From contig CM068549.1 of NCBI GenBank assembly GCA_035048495.1, forward strand, positions 18,447,103-18,511,102: a stretch of DNA of 64,000 nucleotides, in the 5' to 3' direction. The notes beneath the pieces are model-generated. The model ran no database searches and was not told the origin of the DNA. It saw only the letters and a program-made list of their open reading frames with translations. A program made the position numbers and the translations under genes. Positions 45,291 to 56,884 of the stretch are shown here, one piece after another. This DNA comes from Euptelea pleiosperma (lineage: Eukaryota; Streptophyta; Magnoliopsida; Ranunculales; Eupteleaceae). Positions within the stretch are counted from its first letter, which is position 1. Every line of letters begins with the position of its first letter.

Positions 45291-45748
45291 TCGAAATTCG
45301 GGTCCATGCCCGCCTAGTTCAGCTGTGGATTTTGCCAATTCTTTTGAACCTCGGACTGGGTCGTCCAATCCTTAGGATAGCTCCTAGAATCCGGTCCTTG
45401 CTGTTGGTCCCTTCCCTCCTTGGGTGTGATCAAGCTCAATTGTGATGGAGCATCGAGGGGTAACCTCTGGGGATTGGAGGTCTTGGTGTTCATTTTCATG
45501 ATTCCGGTTCAGTTCGATATGGAGAGAAGCCATATTGTGCCAAAATGGGTGCTAGGCTTCAAACTGACTCAAGATAGCATTGGGATTGTCGTCCCCTTTT
45601 TCTAGTATCGGTTGAGGTCCCTAATCAGACTTACTACAAATTTTTTTGTTTGGTAGGAGATCCTTGGGATTCTCCCTTTTGCTCTCTTTCGCCCTTCAGG
45701 CTCTACTTTTCTCTTGTTCTATATAAATTTGTATTTAGCAAAAAAAAA
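45291..45748 (+). mobile_element. L1-type LINE 3' tail (RNase H start)
   Basis: VIKLNCDGASRGN, the first motif of the RNase H domain, is readable at 45423-45460, then the frame decays. The 3' end is TATTTAGC followed by a 9-nt A run at 45740-45748. It is strongly 5'-truncated. Confidence 0.65.
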
Positions 45749-45924
45749 GAAGGATTTGCTCAACAATTATATATTTTCTTATTTTTCACTAGATTTTTTC
45801 AGAAAGAGTGCACTGAATCAAATGGGGTTGCTCAAGATTGTCGTTCTACGGGCACCCACACCATTCGGCTGAGTACCCACAATAGACCAAAATACCCCCC
45901 AACCCCTTCTCCTTCGTTTTTTTT

Positions 45925-46244
45925 CTCTCTCTATTGTATCTCCCACTCTCTCTCCTCGCTTTCACTCTCTCTCAATCTCTCCCTCTCTCTCTCTCCCTCT
46001 GTTTCTCTCTCTCTCTCTCTATCTCTCTCAATCTCTCCCTCTCTCTCTCTCAACTGTATCCCCCTCTCCTCTCTCACTCACTCTCTCCCTGGCCGTGGGT
46101 TACATAGTCCCTACGGCAGTTCAATGCCGTGGGGGCTAAAAGCCCGAGAGAGAGAGAGAGAGAGAAACCGAAGGAAAAAGGGGTTGCGGGTTGGGTGGTG
46201 TGGGTGCCCAAACGAAGGAGGAGGAGGGGGGGGGGGGGGGGGGG
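45925..46244. repeat. Low-complexity tract: (CT)n, (GA)n and 19-nt poly-G
   Basis: CTCTCT-rich DNA spans about 45925-46089, a (GA)n run 46146-46165 and 19 uninterrupted G at 46226-46244. The 222-codon frame through this region is only low-complexity translation. The DNA at 46245-46690 shows a piece of family C near 46590-46680 and no gene. Confidence 0.85.
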
Positions 46245-46699
46245 TTAGGTGCCCAGCTGAAAGACATGGGCCCCGTAGAGCAACCCACGAAATATCTTCT
46301 GAAGATCAAGATTGCTAGTGTAGTTGCACATCTTGAGTCCAAAAAAATAATGTCTAGGACCCAATAAACTTTGTAGTAGAAGCTGGGTTTCGATCTACGA
46401 CTGCATATTTCCATTTTGATTTTTTTTTCCTCGATTTTTCCTTGTATTGGGAAGCTCTTTTAAAGTTGGTTGAGAGTTGAGAGCTAGCGACAATTACAAT
46501 TTAAAAGTTCAAATTCAAATTGATAACAAATCCTTGATGCTACTAGAAAGGGAAAAAAAGGCAAAAAATTGTATAAAATTGATACTTCAATGGTTCGACC
46601 CAAGTTTTAAATACGTCCACTATAATGGGTCAAAATAATATTTCATTATTTTTTTCAAAATAACATTGATAACGTAAAATAACAAATAATGGACAAAAC

Positions 46700-47138
46700 C
46701 AAGGTTTAAAGGAGGCCATTTTAATGGTTAAACGGACTGGGGGCGTTACCGTTTAAACCGCCGTTAAACGGATTGAAACGATCAGGGTCCAAAATGGAAA
46801 AGAAATGGATTTAAACGGTTGTAATGGAAAAAAACGGAAAAAATGGCGCTGAAATTCAAATTTCGAAATTTGAAAATTAAAAAAAAAAAATAGAATTTAA
46901 CGGAAATTAAACGGATTTTAACGGAATTAAACAGATTTAATGGCTGTTTTTTTTGTCACAAAATTTTTCAGAATTAAACGGCTGTTTAAACGATTTTAAC
47001 AGCCGTTTAAACAATTTTAATGGCCATTAAAATAAAAAAAATGTCCGTTTTATTCAAAACCGATAAAACGTGTTTAAACGGTTTTAACGGAAACGGGCTT
47101 GGGGCGTTACCGTTTAAACGGCCGTTTTTAAAACGATG
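46700..47138 (+). mobile_element. hAT-like MITE, family C, perfect 8-bp duplication
   Basis: The 439-bp element runs from CAAGGTTTAAAGGAGGCC to TTTTTAAAACGATG, flanked by GACAAAAC exactly at 46692-46699 and 47139-47146. It is the longest copy of the family in the window and close in sequence to 31909-32330. Confidence 0.85.
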
Positions 47139-47232
47139 GACAAAACAACAGCCGTTATTTTCTAAATAAACGTTTAAGTCCGTTTTTTTTTTTTTTGTTA
47201 TTTGCAAATAGCATAACAGTCTTTTGATGTAA

Positions 47233-47532
47233 GGCCATGTTTGATTACCAAGTGGGAAAATTACATTTTCCTTAGGAAAACACAACTGTCCATTGTTAGA
47301 TAGCCAGTATAAATCTGTATAATTTTCCTTAACAAGCCAATCAAATCTGGATAATTTTTCCTACTAAGCCTGGAATTCATTTCCCATCCAGATAGATGAG
47401 AATTCATTTCCACCTGAAAATACACCTTTATTTTCTCACATGACTGGAATATGTGTTCTCAGTTGCAATCCATTTAAGGCATATCCCAGATGTATTTTCT
47501 CGGGAAAATTTTCCGTGCAATCAAACACGGCC
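47233..47532. mobile_element. Harbinger-like MITE, TAA duplication
   Basis: Ends GGCCATGTTTGATTACC and GCAATCAAACACGGCC are inverted repeats, flanked by TAA on both sides (47230-47232 and 47533-47535). The 300-bp length, TWA target and GGCC...GTTTG termini are typical of Tourist/Harbinger MITEs. Confidence 0.75.
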
Positions 47533-47955
47533 TAAGAGCATATTCTAGGGCCACTATTCCCGTGTTATTTCTTTGGGCAGTATTAGTATCGTCCTTACTG
47601 AAGCACATTGTCCAATTTCAAGCCACTGATGTTTATTGAAATATGTGTAGTTGGAATCCTGATGAACAAAACACAAATGTCAGAAAATCAATGGCTGAAA
47701 CGTATGGACATGTTATAGTGTCATCCTTATTTATCTTTTTGGGAAAGTTAGTAAAAAGGATAATTTTATGAAAGAAATAACAACCAAGGATAATGGAATG
47801 AAAATATCGCTGTTAAGGATAGCCTTTACACCAATAACTGCTGGTAAGTCTTTTCTTTTTCAAATCCTAAATTTACTATTTTAATAAACAAAACATGGTT
47901 TTTAGAATTAAAAAGCGATATTTTCATGGAAAATTTTTAGATGCAGAGGACTTCG

Positions 47956-48307
47956 GATGCAGTCGATGCAGAGGGGTCTCGTGACCCTACATGGCTCATT
48001 TTCTGGGGCCCACTAACCACATGGATGTGTACCCCACCCCTTGGTTGATATGTATACAAACAATTAGTCACATTGATTTTATCTAGCCATAGATTTTAGC
48101 ACTTTTGTAGGATTGACTCTAACCATTGGATTCAAGCAATGGTTTTTGCATATCTTTTGGACACTTAATCCAACGGCTACAAAACATCAATCAAGCTGAT
48201 TTTTAGTATGCATTTCCACCAAGGGGTGGGGTACACATCCATGCGGTTAGCGGGCCCCAAAAAATGAGCCATGTAGGGCCACAAGACCCCTCTGCATCGA
48301 CTGCATC
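47956..48307. mobile_element. MITE with ends GATGCAGTCGATGCAGAGG
   Basis: GATGCAGTCGATGCAGAGGG on the left is exactly mirrored by CCCTCTGCATCGACTGCATC on the right. Inner halves are mirrored too (GGGGCCCACTAACC; GGGTGGGGTACACATCC). The interior distantly resembles family A. No clear target duplication was found. Confidence 0.7.
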
Positions 48308-48632
48308 AAAAAAATTTCCTATTTTCATATACTTAGTTGTTATTACATTCATAAAGTTGTCTTTTTTTAGCATTTTCTCTCCCCTTTTTTGGTAAGTTCC
48401 CTTTTTAGTATTTTGTGTTCTGCTTTTATTTTTATTTTGAAATGCTTAAACTACACTATTTCTTTCAAACCACCCTATGGGTCTCCCATGCAAAGCATTG
48501 ATACATGGAATGGAAATTCAAGTTCATTTTTGCTCAATGATGCTGTTGAGCGAAAGCTCTCAACAATGGCTCTGCATCTAACATGTATGTTGAACAAAAT
48601 TATTTTTTTAATTTGAAATTTCCATTCCATGT

Positions 48633-49830
48633 GATGAGATACACCAAAGATGATATGGTGCATCTCACACACTTATTACAAATATTCACTAATACCCCCC
48701 TCAAACTCATAGGGATCTAAAACAACGATCGTCATGAGTTTGCTGAAATCAAGTGCCTTGAATATTGATATGCCGATGAAGAACGCTATTGTTATTTTGA
48801 ATTTTTCAAGATGATTGAATTGCCTTGATGATGTCTCTGATCGCTAGTGAAAGGTAGTTGCCAAACAGATCAATGGTGATCCATGATAGTCATGCGGGAT
48901 CTTGTCTCAGAGAAAAAAAAATCTTCAGTTTAGGCAGGACTGAAACTCATAGAATTTGAATATATTTGGAGATAAAGCTTCGTTGGGCCAAAATATGTAT
49001 GGGCATCTTTGTGCTTCATAGGTTTGGGCTCTGAGTCCTCAAGCGATGAAGTGTGGGTCTCTTTCGGACCGCACAAGAAGGGAGTGGACCTCTCTTTGGG
49101 ACTCACTGGTGTGTGCCGCTTTTGGGCATCAATGGCTTGGGCTTTAAAGTCCTCAAGCAAAATGTTTTAGTGGGCCTACCTTGGGCCGAGGAAGAGGTTA
49201 TGGGCAACTTTCCTCACGAGTACTCGTGCATTTTTTTTTTCTATTTCTTGTTCATATTTCATGAACAAAAAAGTAGGAGTTTCTAAGGAAGAAGAGAAGA
49301 ACTAAAAGAGGGTTTCCAAAACCTAAGAAGAGGGTGGCCAGAGATGGCGATTCACGGCGGCGGCAATGGCAATGTCAGCAATTGATGGCGACAACAACGG
49401 AAGCACTTTGGACAAACGACGATGACAATGATCACGGATTGCAGTGGCAACGATAGTTTATTCCATGGTCATTGGATATGGGCAACAAAAGTCAACAACG
49501 GCAACAATGAGTGACATTAAAACTAAAAAAAATATCAAGAGAACACAGGTCGTTGGATGACTTGCTCTGATACCATGTAGAACTTTGAGATAATAGATAA
49601 AACTTCAGTTATTACATTGACATATATATTCAAAGCTCTTATATAGAGCATTAGAAAGAGTTCAATAAAGGAAGGAAATCCTACTCAAATCAAATCTAAT
49701 CTAATCCTAATTGATTCATCATAATTTTAATAATCCAGAGAAGATGTGATGAGATACGCCAAAGATGATATGGTGCATCTCACACACTTTATTACAATAT
49801 ATATAGTCTCTAATACTCTACTCTTATGTC
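48633..49830 (-). mobile_element. Remnant of a Copia-like LTR element
   Basis: GCTCTGATACCA at 49564-49575 is, on the minus strand, the initiator-tRNA(Met) primer site TGGTATCAGAGC. The DNA to its right (about 49576-49830) would be the 5' LTR. The LTR start (TGTGATGAGATACGCCAAAG) recurs at 48633 as a truncated second LTR, making direct repeats of about 70 bp. No protein domain is readable between them. Confidence 0.5.
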
Positions 49831-49849
49831 GGGCGAAAAGATTAGTATA

Positions 49850-51450
49850 CTCCATGTCCTTCCTCTTCATCCACTCATTGAGTGTGCTTGAATCTATGTC
49901 GACAGTTGTTGAGCCAGATTCGGACTCACCACCCCCATCATGACTCTACTTGTGTACAATGTCCTGTGGTGTGCGAATGACATCCTCGGTGGCCCCCTGA
50001 ATCGGAGTTTTCCCCATTTGCTTTGTCGCCAGTTGATGTTGAAGTTCATCCATTTCCTTCCAATGCTCATCCCTTTCCTGGGTTATCAGTTCCTCTAGTT
50101 GCCGTTGGAGAATTTCAAATTCTAGAGAGGGGTCAGGGGGAGATCCAGCATCTTCTATCATCTTGGTTCGTCTCCTTGGAGCCATTGATCACTTGTGAGA
50201 ACCTAAAAATACTCGATTTCCCACAAATGATGCCAAAAGATATAGGGACAATTCCTTATGACCTCACCTGCTCAAAGGTAGAACATGAAGGTCACAGGCA
50301 CCGGTGAGGTACTAATCGAAGACACTCTGACGCAAGGATCAAAGTCTCGGGATCGGCCATTGGATCGGACCCCTCCGATTCTGAGTTGGATCGCCTGGAT
50401 CGGTCCGATCCACCGTGATCCCGAGACGAGAAACAAAAAATGCAAAAAATTGCAGAAAAATCACAAGAATGTAGATCTATGTGTTTCCTCCAAAACTCAC
50501 CGGATTTCCCCCAAAACTCACCGAATTTTCAACCCAACTCGAAGAAATTTGAACCAAAACCTTCGATCTTCATGGATCTATGTGTTTCAAAGGTAGATCT
50601 ATCATTTTCGAGCTATTTTTAGGTTCTAAGAAGGGTTGGGGGAGGAAAGGAGAGAGGAAAACGAGTGAAAAGATGAAAAAAAATAAAAAAAATCGAATTT
50701 TTATAATATCATTGCCGCTGGTTCAACTCGCCGAGTTGGATCGCTTAACTCGTTTGGGTCGGGCGATCCAACCGATCCATAGAGTTGGATCGGACGATCC
50801 ATTGCGATTCGAGACAAACATTGGATTTTTGTCTCGGATGCCTCCGATCCCAGTCTGGATCGCCCGATCCAGCTCGGGATCGCCCGAGACTTCGAACCAT
50901 GCTCTGACGGTTAAGTTAGCTTTCTCTCCTCAAAGTAAACTAGTTCAAATTATTATCGCATACCTTCCTCTGATGATGCAGCCCCTCTTTATACGATGTA
51001 GCTCGTCTCATGCTCATAGAATGTTTCCTCCATGCGGAGAGAAACCTTCCCTGTGCACAATAAACTTGATGGTCTTCATCTCCTATTACGAATCTCTTTC
51101 CCTGTATGGAGAGAAGAGTTTCCTCGTGTTGGGAAACTTATCCTTCTTCCCTAGAGTCCTTCTACTATTAGGATCACGCCCTCCTTAAGAATCTTCGTTG
51201 AGAAAGTCTATCCAACTCATTAGATGGATCCATCTCCATCTAAGATTCTGCTAGTACGTTTTACAAAACTCTGAAACAAACCGGATGGTGCGCAGAACTA
51301 ATTGTGGGTCTTCCACAGCTCCGCTATACCCAGACGAGCTCTGATAAGCTATGTCATCCCCCAGGGAGCTCCGTCATACCCCAAAGAGCTCCGTCAGTTT
51401 TTCAGACGTACCTGTATGATGGTGTTGTTTTCTTCTGCCATGAGTAAGGT
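49850..51450 (-). mobile_element. Ty3-type retrotransposon 5' end: LTR, primer site and gag start
   Basis: On the minus strand, a frame from 50185 (MAPRRRTKMIEDAG, then a coiled-coil-like EFEILQRQLEELITQERDE) resembles a Ty3 gag N-terminus. About 40 bp before it lies TTTTGGCATCATTTGTGGGA, a mutated form of the TTTGGCGCC...TGTGGGA primer region usual in this group. The LTR should extend right from about 50240; GTATAAAGAG at 50985-50994 fits its TATA box. AGCTCCGTCATACCC-like repeats near 51300-51400 may be LTR subrepeats. The outer boundary is uncertain. Gag breaks at 49946 and no pol is present. Confidence 0.55.
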
Positions 51451-51762
51451 AGATTAGTGCAGAATTATGCACCCACACCTTCAAATGTTATTATGAGTCT
51501 CATGCTGCATTGAAATTTTTTCCAAAATAACTAGATTGTACCACCGAAGAGTTATGAGTCTAATGCTGTACTGAAAATTTATCCAAAAAATAACTTGCTT
51601 GATTATAAAATAGAAAAACCTAACATTTTGAAGGTTTCGACTCTCCCTTGCTCTAAACAGCTTAATTCACCAACTAGATGGAACTATCATCTTCATCAAA
51701 TTGGTTGATTTCAGAAGTAATTGTTATTATCTTACGCCTACTGCACCCCTATTCAAACTTTA

Positions 51763-52281
51763 GGGCCTGTTTGGTACGTGAGAAAAAGAGTTCCGACGGC
51801 GAATATTTAGCCAGGCGAATATTATCTTGGCTAAATATTTGCTCATAGCAATATTTAACAATGTTTGGTACGTGTACGAGCTAGCTCACTTCAGCTTACT
51901 TCATTTTCTTTCAATTTGAGTGGGTCCCACATATCAAAGTAAGTCAAAAATAGGTTGGGTCAGTGCGGGAACCACATATTATGTCAAAGAATAAAAAAAA
52001 AATTCATTTTTATCTTTTTTATATATTTAAAAATTAATTTTTATTGAAAATAGTGATTTTCCGGCGAGAAAATAAAATTTTCTCACCAAGGCATAATCGG
52101 CGTGAAAATAGGGGGGGGGGGGGGGGGGGGGGGTGATCAAATGTTTTCCCGCCGCGGAGGGCAAATATGAGGGCCCGGCTAAATATTTGCCGAGGGCGGG
52201 TGGCTGCCAAACACAGCCGGGCAAATATTTGCGCGGCCAAATATTTTATTTGCCCGCCACGGAGCGTTACCAAACAGGCCC
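51763..52281. mobile_element. Harbinger-like MITE, TTA duplication, with 23-nt poly-G
   Basis: Ends GGGCCTGTTTGGTACG and GTTACCAAACAGGCCC are flanked by TTA on both sides (51760-51762 and 52282-52284). The interior holds GTGGGTCCCAC, a GC-rich part with GGCAAATATTTG-like repeats, and an uninterrupted run of 23 G at 52111-52133. A truncated relative is at 536-816. Confidence 0.75.
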
Positions 52282-52450
52282 TTAAAAGCTTTCAAAGACA
52301 AATAAGACCAGCAACTGTATCCAACTCACTAAGAGGAAAATACATTTTTTGGCCATTTTTATTCAAGAGTTGGTGCACTTTCGAAATTTATATGTCAACA
52401 AGGTCAATTCGTTGACCCAACATCTATATATTACAATGAAAAATCTTTCC

Positions 52451-52457
52451 TATAAAA
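52451..52457 (+). promoter_or_regulatory. Possible TATA box
   Basis: TATAAAA in CCTATAAAACCC lies 71 bp before the ATG at 52522, with a GA-rich leader between, a typical plant core-promoter layout. Its gene is doubtful (see the next entry). Confidence 0.35.
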
Positions 52458-52521
52458 CCCACATTCCAAAAACCAAAGATACAGTGAGAGGGCAGAGAGA
52501 GAGAGACCAACAACAACAGCA

Positions 52522-52902
52522 ATGGCACCAAGAACCAGCACAAGGAGGAGGCTATATCCTTGGACTTGATTCAAGGGCATTCAAGTACATGGATCTACTC
52601 GGCTTCGATCCCTCTCAACCTAACAACGAAGAGTCTCAAAAGGCTCGGTCAAGCACGCCATATAATATGTGAAGAAGCTCTACATGAACACACGAAAATC
52701 TGCAGAAGGTTCAATAAAACCATTAGAGTGAACCCTGCAATGGCTCAGATTCTTAATAGTGGTAGTATCAAGAAATTTAATGGAATGCTAGGAAGGAGTA
52801 CCAGTTGTATTCCTATTGTGCATTTAAGGGGTAAGAAGATGAGAATGTTTGAAAGTGCAAATGGAGGGAAAACATTTTGTGGGTGTGGGGGTAATTTTTA
52901 AT
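52522..52902 (+). pseudogene. Gene-like unit with broken frame, unknown product
   Basis: After a TATA box and a GA-rich leader, an ATG (MAPRTSTRRRLYPWT) meets a stop after 15 codons. Other frames carry more protein-like sequence: GLDSRAFKYMDLLGFDPSQ, then EEALHEHTKICRRFNKTIR, NGMLGRSTSCIPIVHLRGKK and a C-terminal CGCGGNF. Joining them would need frame changes, and no GT-AG intron explains these. I do not recognise the protein. It may be a recent pseudogene, a sequence error, or a captured gene piece: an inverted-repeat element begins 26 bp downstream. Confidence 0.3.
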
Positions 52903-52927
52903 CCTTGAATAATGCAATTTTTTTTCC

Positions 52928-53729
52928 CTATGATTCGGTCCACTGTCATTTGACCGGTGTTGACCCGAGTTGACTACAAATTCTTTTATTAAATGGCAAA
53001 AATGCCCTTGTCTTCAACCTTGGAACAAGGGTTTGGGCAAAAACCCAAACCCCAAATCAAACGGTTGTGGTGGACGGCCAGCCAAGAGATTCCAAAGGGT
53101 TGGCCGTCCATCACCGGTGACCAACCAACCGGAGTCTCATGGCTAGCCAGCCACCACTCCGGCAATAATTTAAAACCCAAGGTAATAAAAAACAAAAAAA
53201 AACAAACATCATAAAATTTTAGTTTAAAATTTTCATTAGTATAAACAAAAAAAACAAGACAAAGCAATTTATATTTTAGAAGGTGCCATGTTGCTCAATT
53301 GGTAAAGTTTGTGAGTGATGATACCATAGACCTGGGTTCAAAACCCGCCTTCACCGAGTTACTGATCTCTTTAAAAACAGGCTTAATTACCAAAAAAAAG
53401 TTTTATATTTTAAACTTCTGAGATGTGGATTTTGTAAAGATGGGTTTTCTCATTTTAAAATATTCCTTCATGAGTTTTATCTATTTTTTGGAGGATTTTT
53501 CTTCTCAATATTTGCTTAATTCATCAAAAAAAAAAAAAATTCTCAAGGTTAACAACATGGGTTTTAATTTTTATTTTTAATCTCCTCTTTTCATGTTTGA
53601 TTTGGGGTTTGGGTTTACCCAAACACATGTTCTAAAGTTGAAGACAAGGGCACTTTCGTCCTTTAATACAAAACATAGTAGTCAACTCGGGTCAACACTG
53701 GTCAAATGACAGTGGACCAAGTCATAGGG
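52928..53729. mobile_element. Long-arm inverted-repeat element carrying a SINE
   Basis: Arms of about 130 bp (52928-53060 and 53598-53729) are inverted copies: CCACTGTCATTTGACCGGTG and GAGTTGACTAC on the left are mirrored as GTAGTCAACTCGGGTCAACA and CAAATGACAGTGG on the right. The loop is non-coding and contains the SINE at 53279-53401. Confidence 0.65.
53279..53401 (+). mobile_element. tRNA-derived SINE with 11-bp target duplication
   Basis: The head keeps polymerase III boxes (A box TTGCTCAATTGG, B box GGTTCAAAACC). The tail ends TTACC plus eight A. TTTATATTTTA flanks it exactly at 53268-53278 and 53402-53412. The tRNA-like part cannot fold as a functional tRNA, so it is a retroposon and not a tRNA gene. 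Confidence 0.75.
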
Positions 53730-56700
53730 GGGTATGTCGGCTTTTTCAAATTGTGGGGGGTATGTCAAATTTTAAAGATAACATGAGGGGGTATATCAAA
53801 AATTCCCTAAATAAAAATGGGTAGACAATGCGGTTCTAGCCTGGACCGCAAGGCCTGTGTCATTGCCAAGCCGGGCTATAAACCAGCTAGCTCGACAAAG
53901 GGACACCACCTAGCCAAGCAGGTGTGTAACTATGAGCTTAATCCTGAAGTAGAAATCAATCAGAATTTGGTACTCGATGGGCAGCCGATTGCATCAAATG
54001 ATCAATCTCAATGACAAGAACACATCAAAAATCTTAATTAAGATACGTTTATTTGCAGAAATCGATGATAGTAAAAGTACCGAAGAAACTGGTGAAAACG
54101 AGAAAATAAACTTGGATTGGTACTAGGTTCAGTAGTTTGATATCAACAGTCAATTCATCTTGCAGCATTTTAGCAGTGTTAAGATCCTATTCATTGAAAT
54201 GGTTGATGTATGATGTATTTTGGTTTATGGCATGACATGACCACAACACGAGCCAGCTGGTCCCATTGCTGACTTGTCTGTCCTTGTGCCAGCTGAGTTC
54301 CACCTCATACTATGCGCTTTGCTGAGAGTAGACATAACCAGTAGTTCACTTGAGCAACGATCTATAACTGGTGATGGAACACTGCTACTGCTCGCAGGGG
54401 AATCTAAAAGGGATAATAGGTTTGCGACCAAGGGATTTTAGGGAATCCCTGGCTAACTAGGGGTGGTCTTCTTGATAGAGAGAACTAAATGAGAGCCTAA
54501 AAGTAGCACTGGCGTTGGCGTTGGCGTTTAGCCGACAATGAATGCTTGCACCAGACGACACGCGTCCGTAGCGTGTAATGCAACCTGGGCCTCTCCTCTC
54601 CTCTCCTCTCCTACAATGTGAGAGTCGCGCCGGATTGTGAAAATCCTCTGAAAGAGAGGCAGAAGCCCATATGGCATAAGACACGGTTGGGACATAAGGG
54701 CCATAGCCATTTTCAACATAATATGCCCCTTTCCAGCTAAATGGAAAAATAGCTTAAGATCTAGTGCTCGGGTTAGGTTCCAAATGCAATAGGGACTAAA
54801 TACGGATAAAAGTAATCTGAACTTAGGTTCTAAGCCTCTTTTTAGTTGGTTGGATCGGGGTCAAGTTTAATTTTGGGCATCTTGTAGTGGATTTGATCCG
54901 TATATCCATATGCAGGTTGGATTTTGATCTTCGCAGATGGATCATGATTCAGATTCAGATCACATGTTATGAATCAAAGTTGGATCCGGATCTGGATAGG
55001 GTTCCAATGTTCAAAATCAGATTTGGATCAGGATCCGCATAGATCAAATCCACTTCATGCCCTATTTGGTCCCCTATTCATCATGTGGGGCATATGATGT
55101 GCAAAGCAATTGAACATACGGATGACAGATACTCAATATTAACGAGAATTATTTCTGTAAACATCAAGAGTTTGTCTGGGCATACAAACAATACTGATCT
55201 AAACCATACAAGTAGCTTACATTACTATAAAACCAGATCGTTCGAATCATAAAGCCAATGTTTAAATCAACTGTCATTCATCTTGCTGCATCTGCATCAG
55301 TTTTCCTGTATTATAAGAACCCTTCAGGATTGTTCGAAGTTCATCTCTACACCAGCGATTGGCATCCAAATCATGGGATCAGAGCCATGAATCCATCAAG
55401 TTTCTACAGCATCTTGACAATCGTATAGACTTGCTTTCAATTGTGGGAACGCCCGGCTTTGCTACCACTACTCTTTAGAATAGTACTCTCTTCTGAGACT
55501 CGTCGAATGGCTGGTCTGAATGTGCACAATGCCATCATCATCTGCTGGTGGTGCAGCAGAGGTCCATGGTGTGTCAGTCGAATATGGCCTTGATGCATAT
55601 TAGAGGATTGAACAAATATGACATCGCTATACATGACACTTACCCAGTAAGGACCCACCATTCTGTAAGTCCACCTAAGTGAACTTGCAGATCAGTAGTC
55701 AGCAAAAAGACGAAGAAAGCTCTGTGATCATCCAATCACATTGAATTTTTCTGATATCATTTACCTGGAAACCAATAAATGGGAGATAGTTATTTCCTGT
55801 AAGCCTGTTTGGTTGCACATTTCGCACTAAAATGTGTTTTAACAGAGTATGGTGTTATTTCTCCAAACTAATGTTATTTATATAAACATGTTCTAGCATA
55901 TTAAGAAACAGGCCTTGGCCCCGATCTCCAGAAGGATTCCAAACACTCTTTTCTCCTCACCCCACAAAAACCCTCTGTTCCCTTCCAAATGTTAACCCAC
56001 AACGAGACCAACTGCGATAGTGAATGTCAATATCAATGGAGAAAGATGATTGACAACATGACTTCTCCCTCGACCAAAATCCTCTCCTTCTGACTGTTGA
56101 AGCAACAACTCTCCCTCTCCATTCAACTGTGGGAGCAATGGCAACGGCGTCGGGATGAACTGGTCATGGCCTACAATTTCTCTATGTGAAGAATCACTGA
56201 GGCTCATTCAGTGACAGGAACAACCTACCGTCCAGCTATAGCCTCTCAAACCCAGTTCCATTTGGAAATTTCTGAAATCAGAGTGATTCAGCAAAAAGAG
56301 GTAAGAAAATGATTCCCAGAGATTGAGGAAGGGAAACTTCTCTATTCGCCAACTCAAGAAAACCCAGTCCCATTTTGGACTGAATTTCTGACATTGGTGC
56401 CTTTGGGACAAAACACAGATGAAAGGAACAGATTTGAAGAGATTGATGAACCAAAAATTGTGTTGAACTGAGAGAGATTCTTGTGTGTTGATGGAATTAC
56501 ATAAATTTGTAGAGGGGATTTTAGTGCCTAAAACTTCTAGGACAGTTCGATCTGCAGGTGAGGGAGAGGAATGTGAGCATGGTTATTTTATGAAGTTCGT
56601 AAAAGACAAATGCTCTTCCTGGAATTTCTTGGACCATACAACAAAATATGTTTTACCAGGTTTTTAAGAGAACATATTATCAATAGAAAGGAAACATGTT

Positions 56701-56884
56701 ATTAAAAAATTGCGAGCCATATCATTTTTATATGTACAACAGTAAAGAATTACATGATATGAGAATTGTGTGACGAGATCTGCAGGTAAAAATATGTTTG
56801 TAAGAAAGAAAAACATTTAACATCTCAAGAGCAAGATTGCCCTACTTACATGTACATGTACAATTCTCCTGAAACAAAAGGATT
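53730..56884. other. Intergenic, with uncertain small open frames
   Basis: No gene could be supported. Open frames at 53817-54014 (plus), 54225-54431 (minus), 55437-55661 (minus) and 55992-56207 (minus; 71 aa with a hydrophobic C-terminus LTFTIAVGLVVG) look slightly protein-like but match no family I know. A (CTCTC)n tract lies at 54591-54612. GGATC-rich DNA at 54840-55070 resembles the TATCAATGGATCG elements. The 3' UTR of the gene ending at 56885 should be at the right edge. Confidence 0.4.

Noticed and set aside
45650..46318. 222-codon open frame
   Set aside because: Runs through an L1 tail, CT/GA repeats and poly-G; the translation is mostly Ser/Leu, Arg/Glu and Gly low complexity.
50580..51188. 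202-codon open frame, plus strand
   Set aside because: Lies antisense within the presumed Ty3 LTR and shows no domain.
53281..53365. Possible tRNA gene
   Set aside because: A and B boxes are present, but the stems do not pair as a tRNA and an A tail with target duplication marks a SINE.
55437..55661. 74-codon minus-strand frame that could be a gene's last exon
   Set aside because: No matching upstream exon or family motif was found; left as unassigned DNA.
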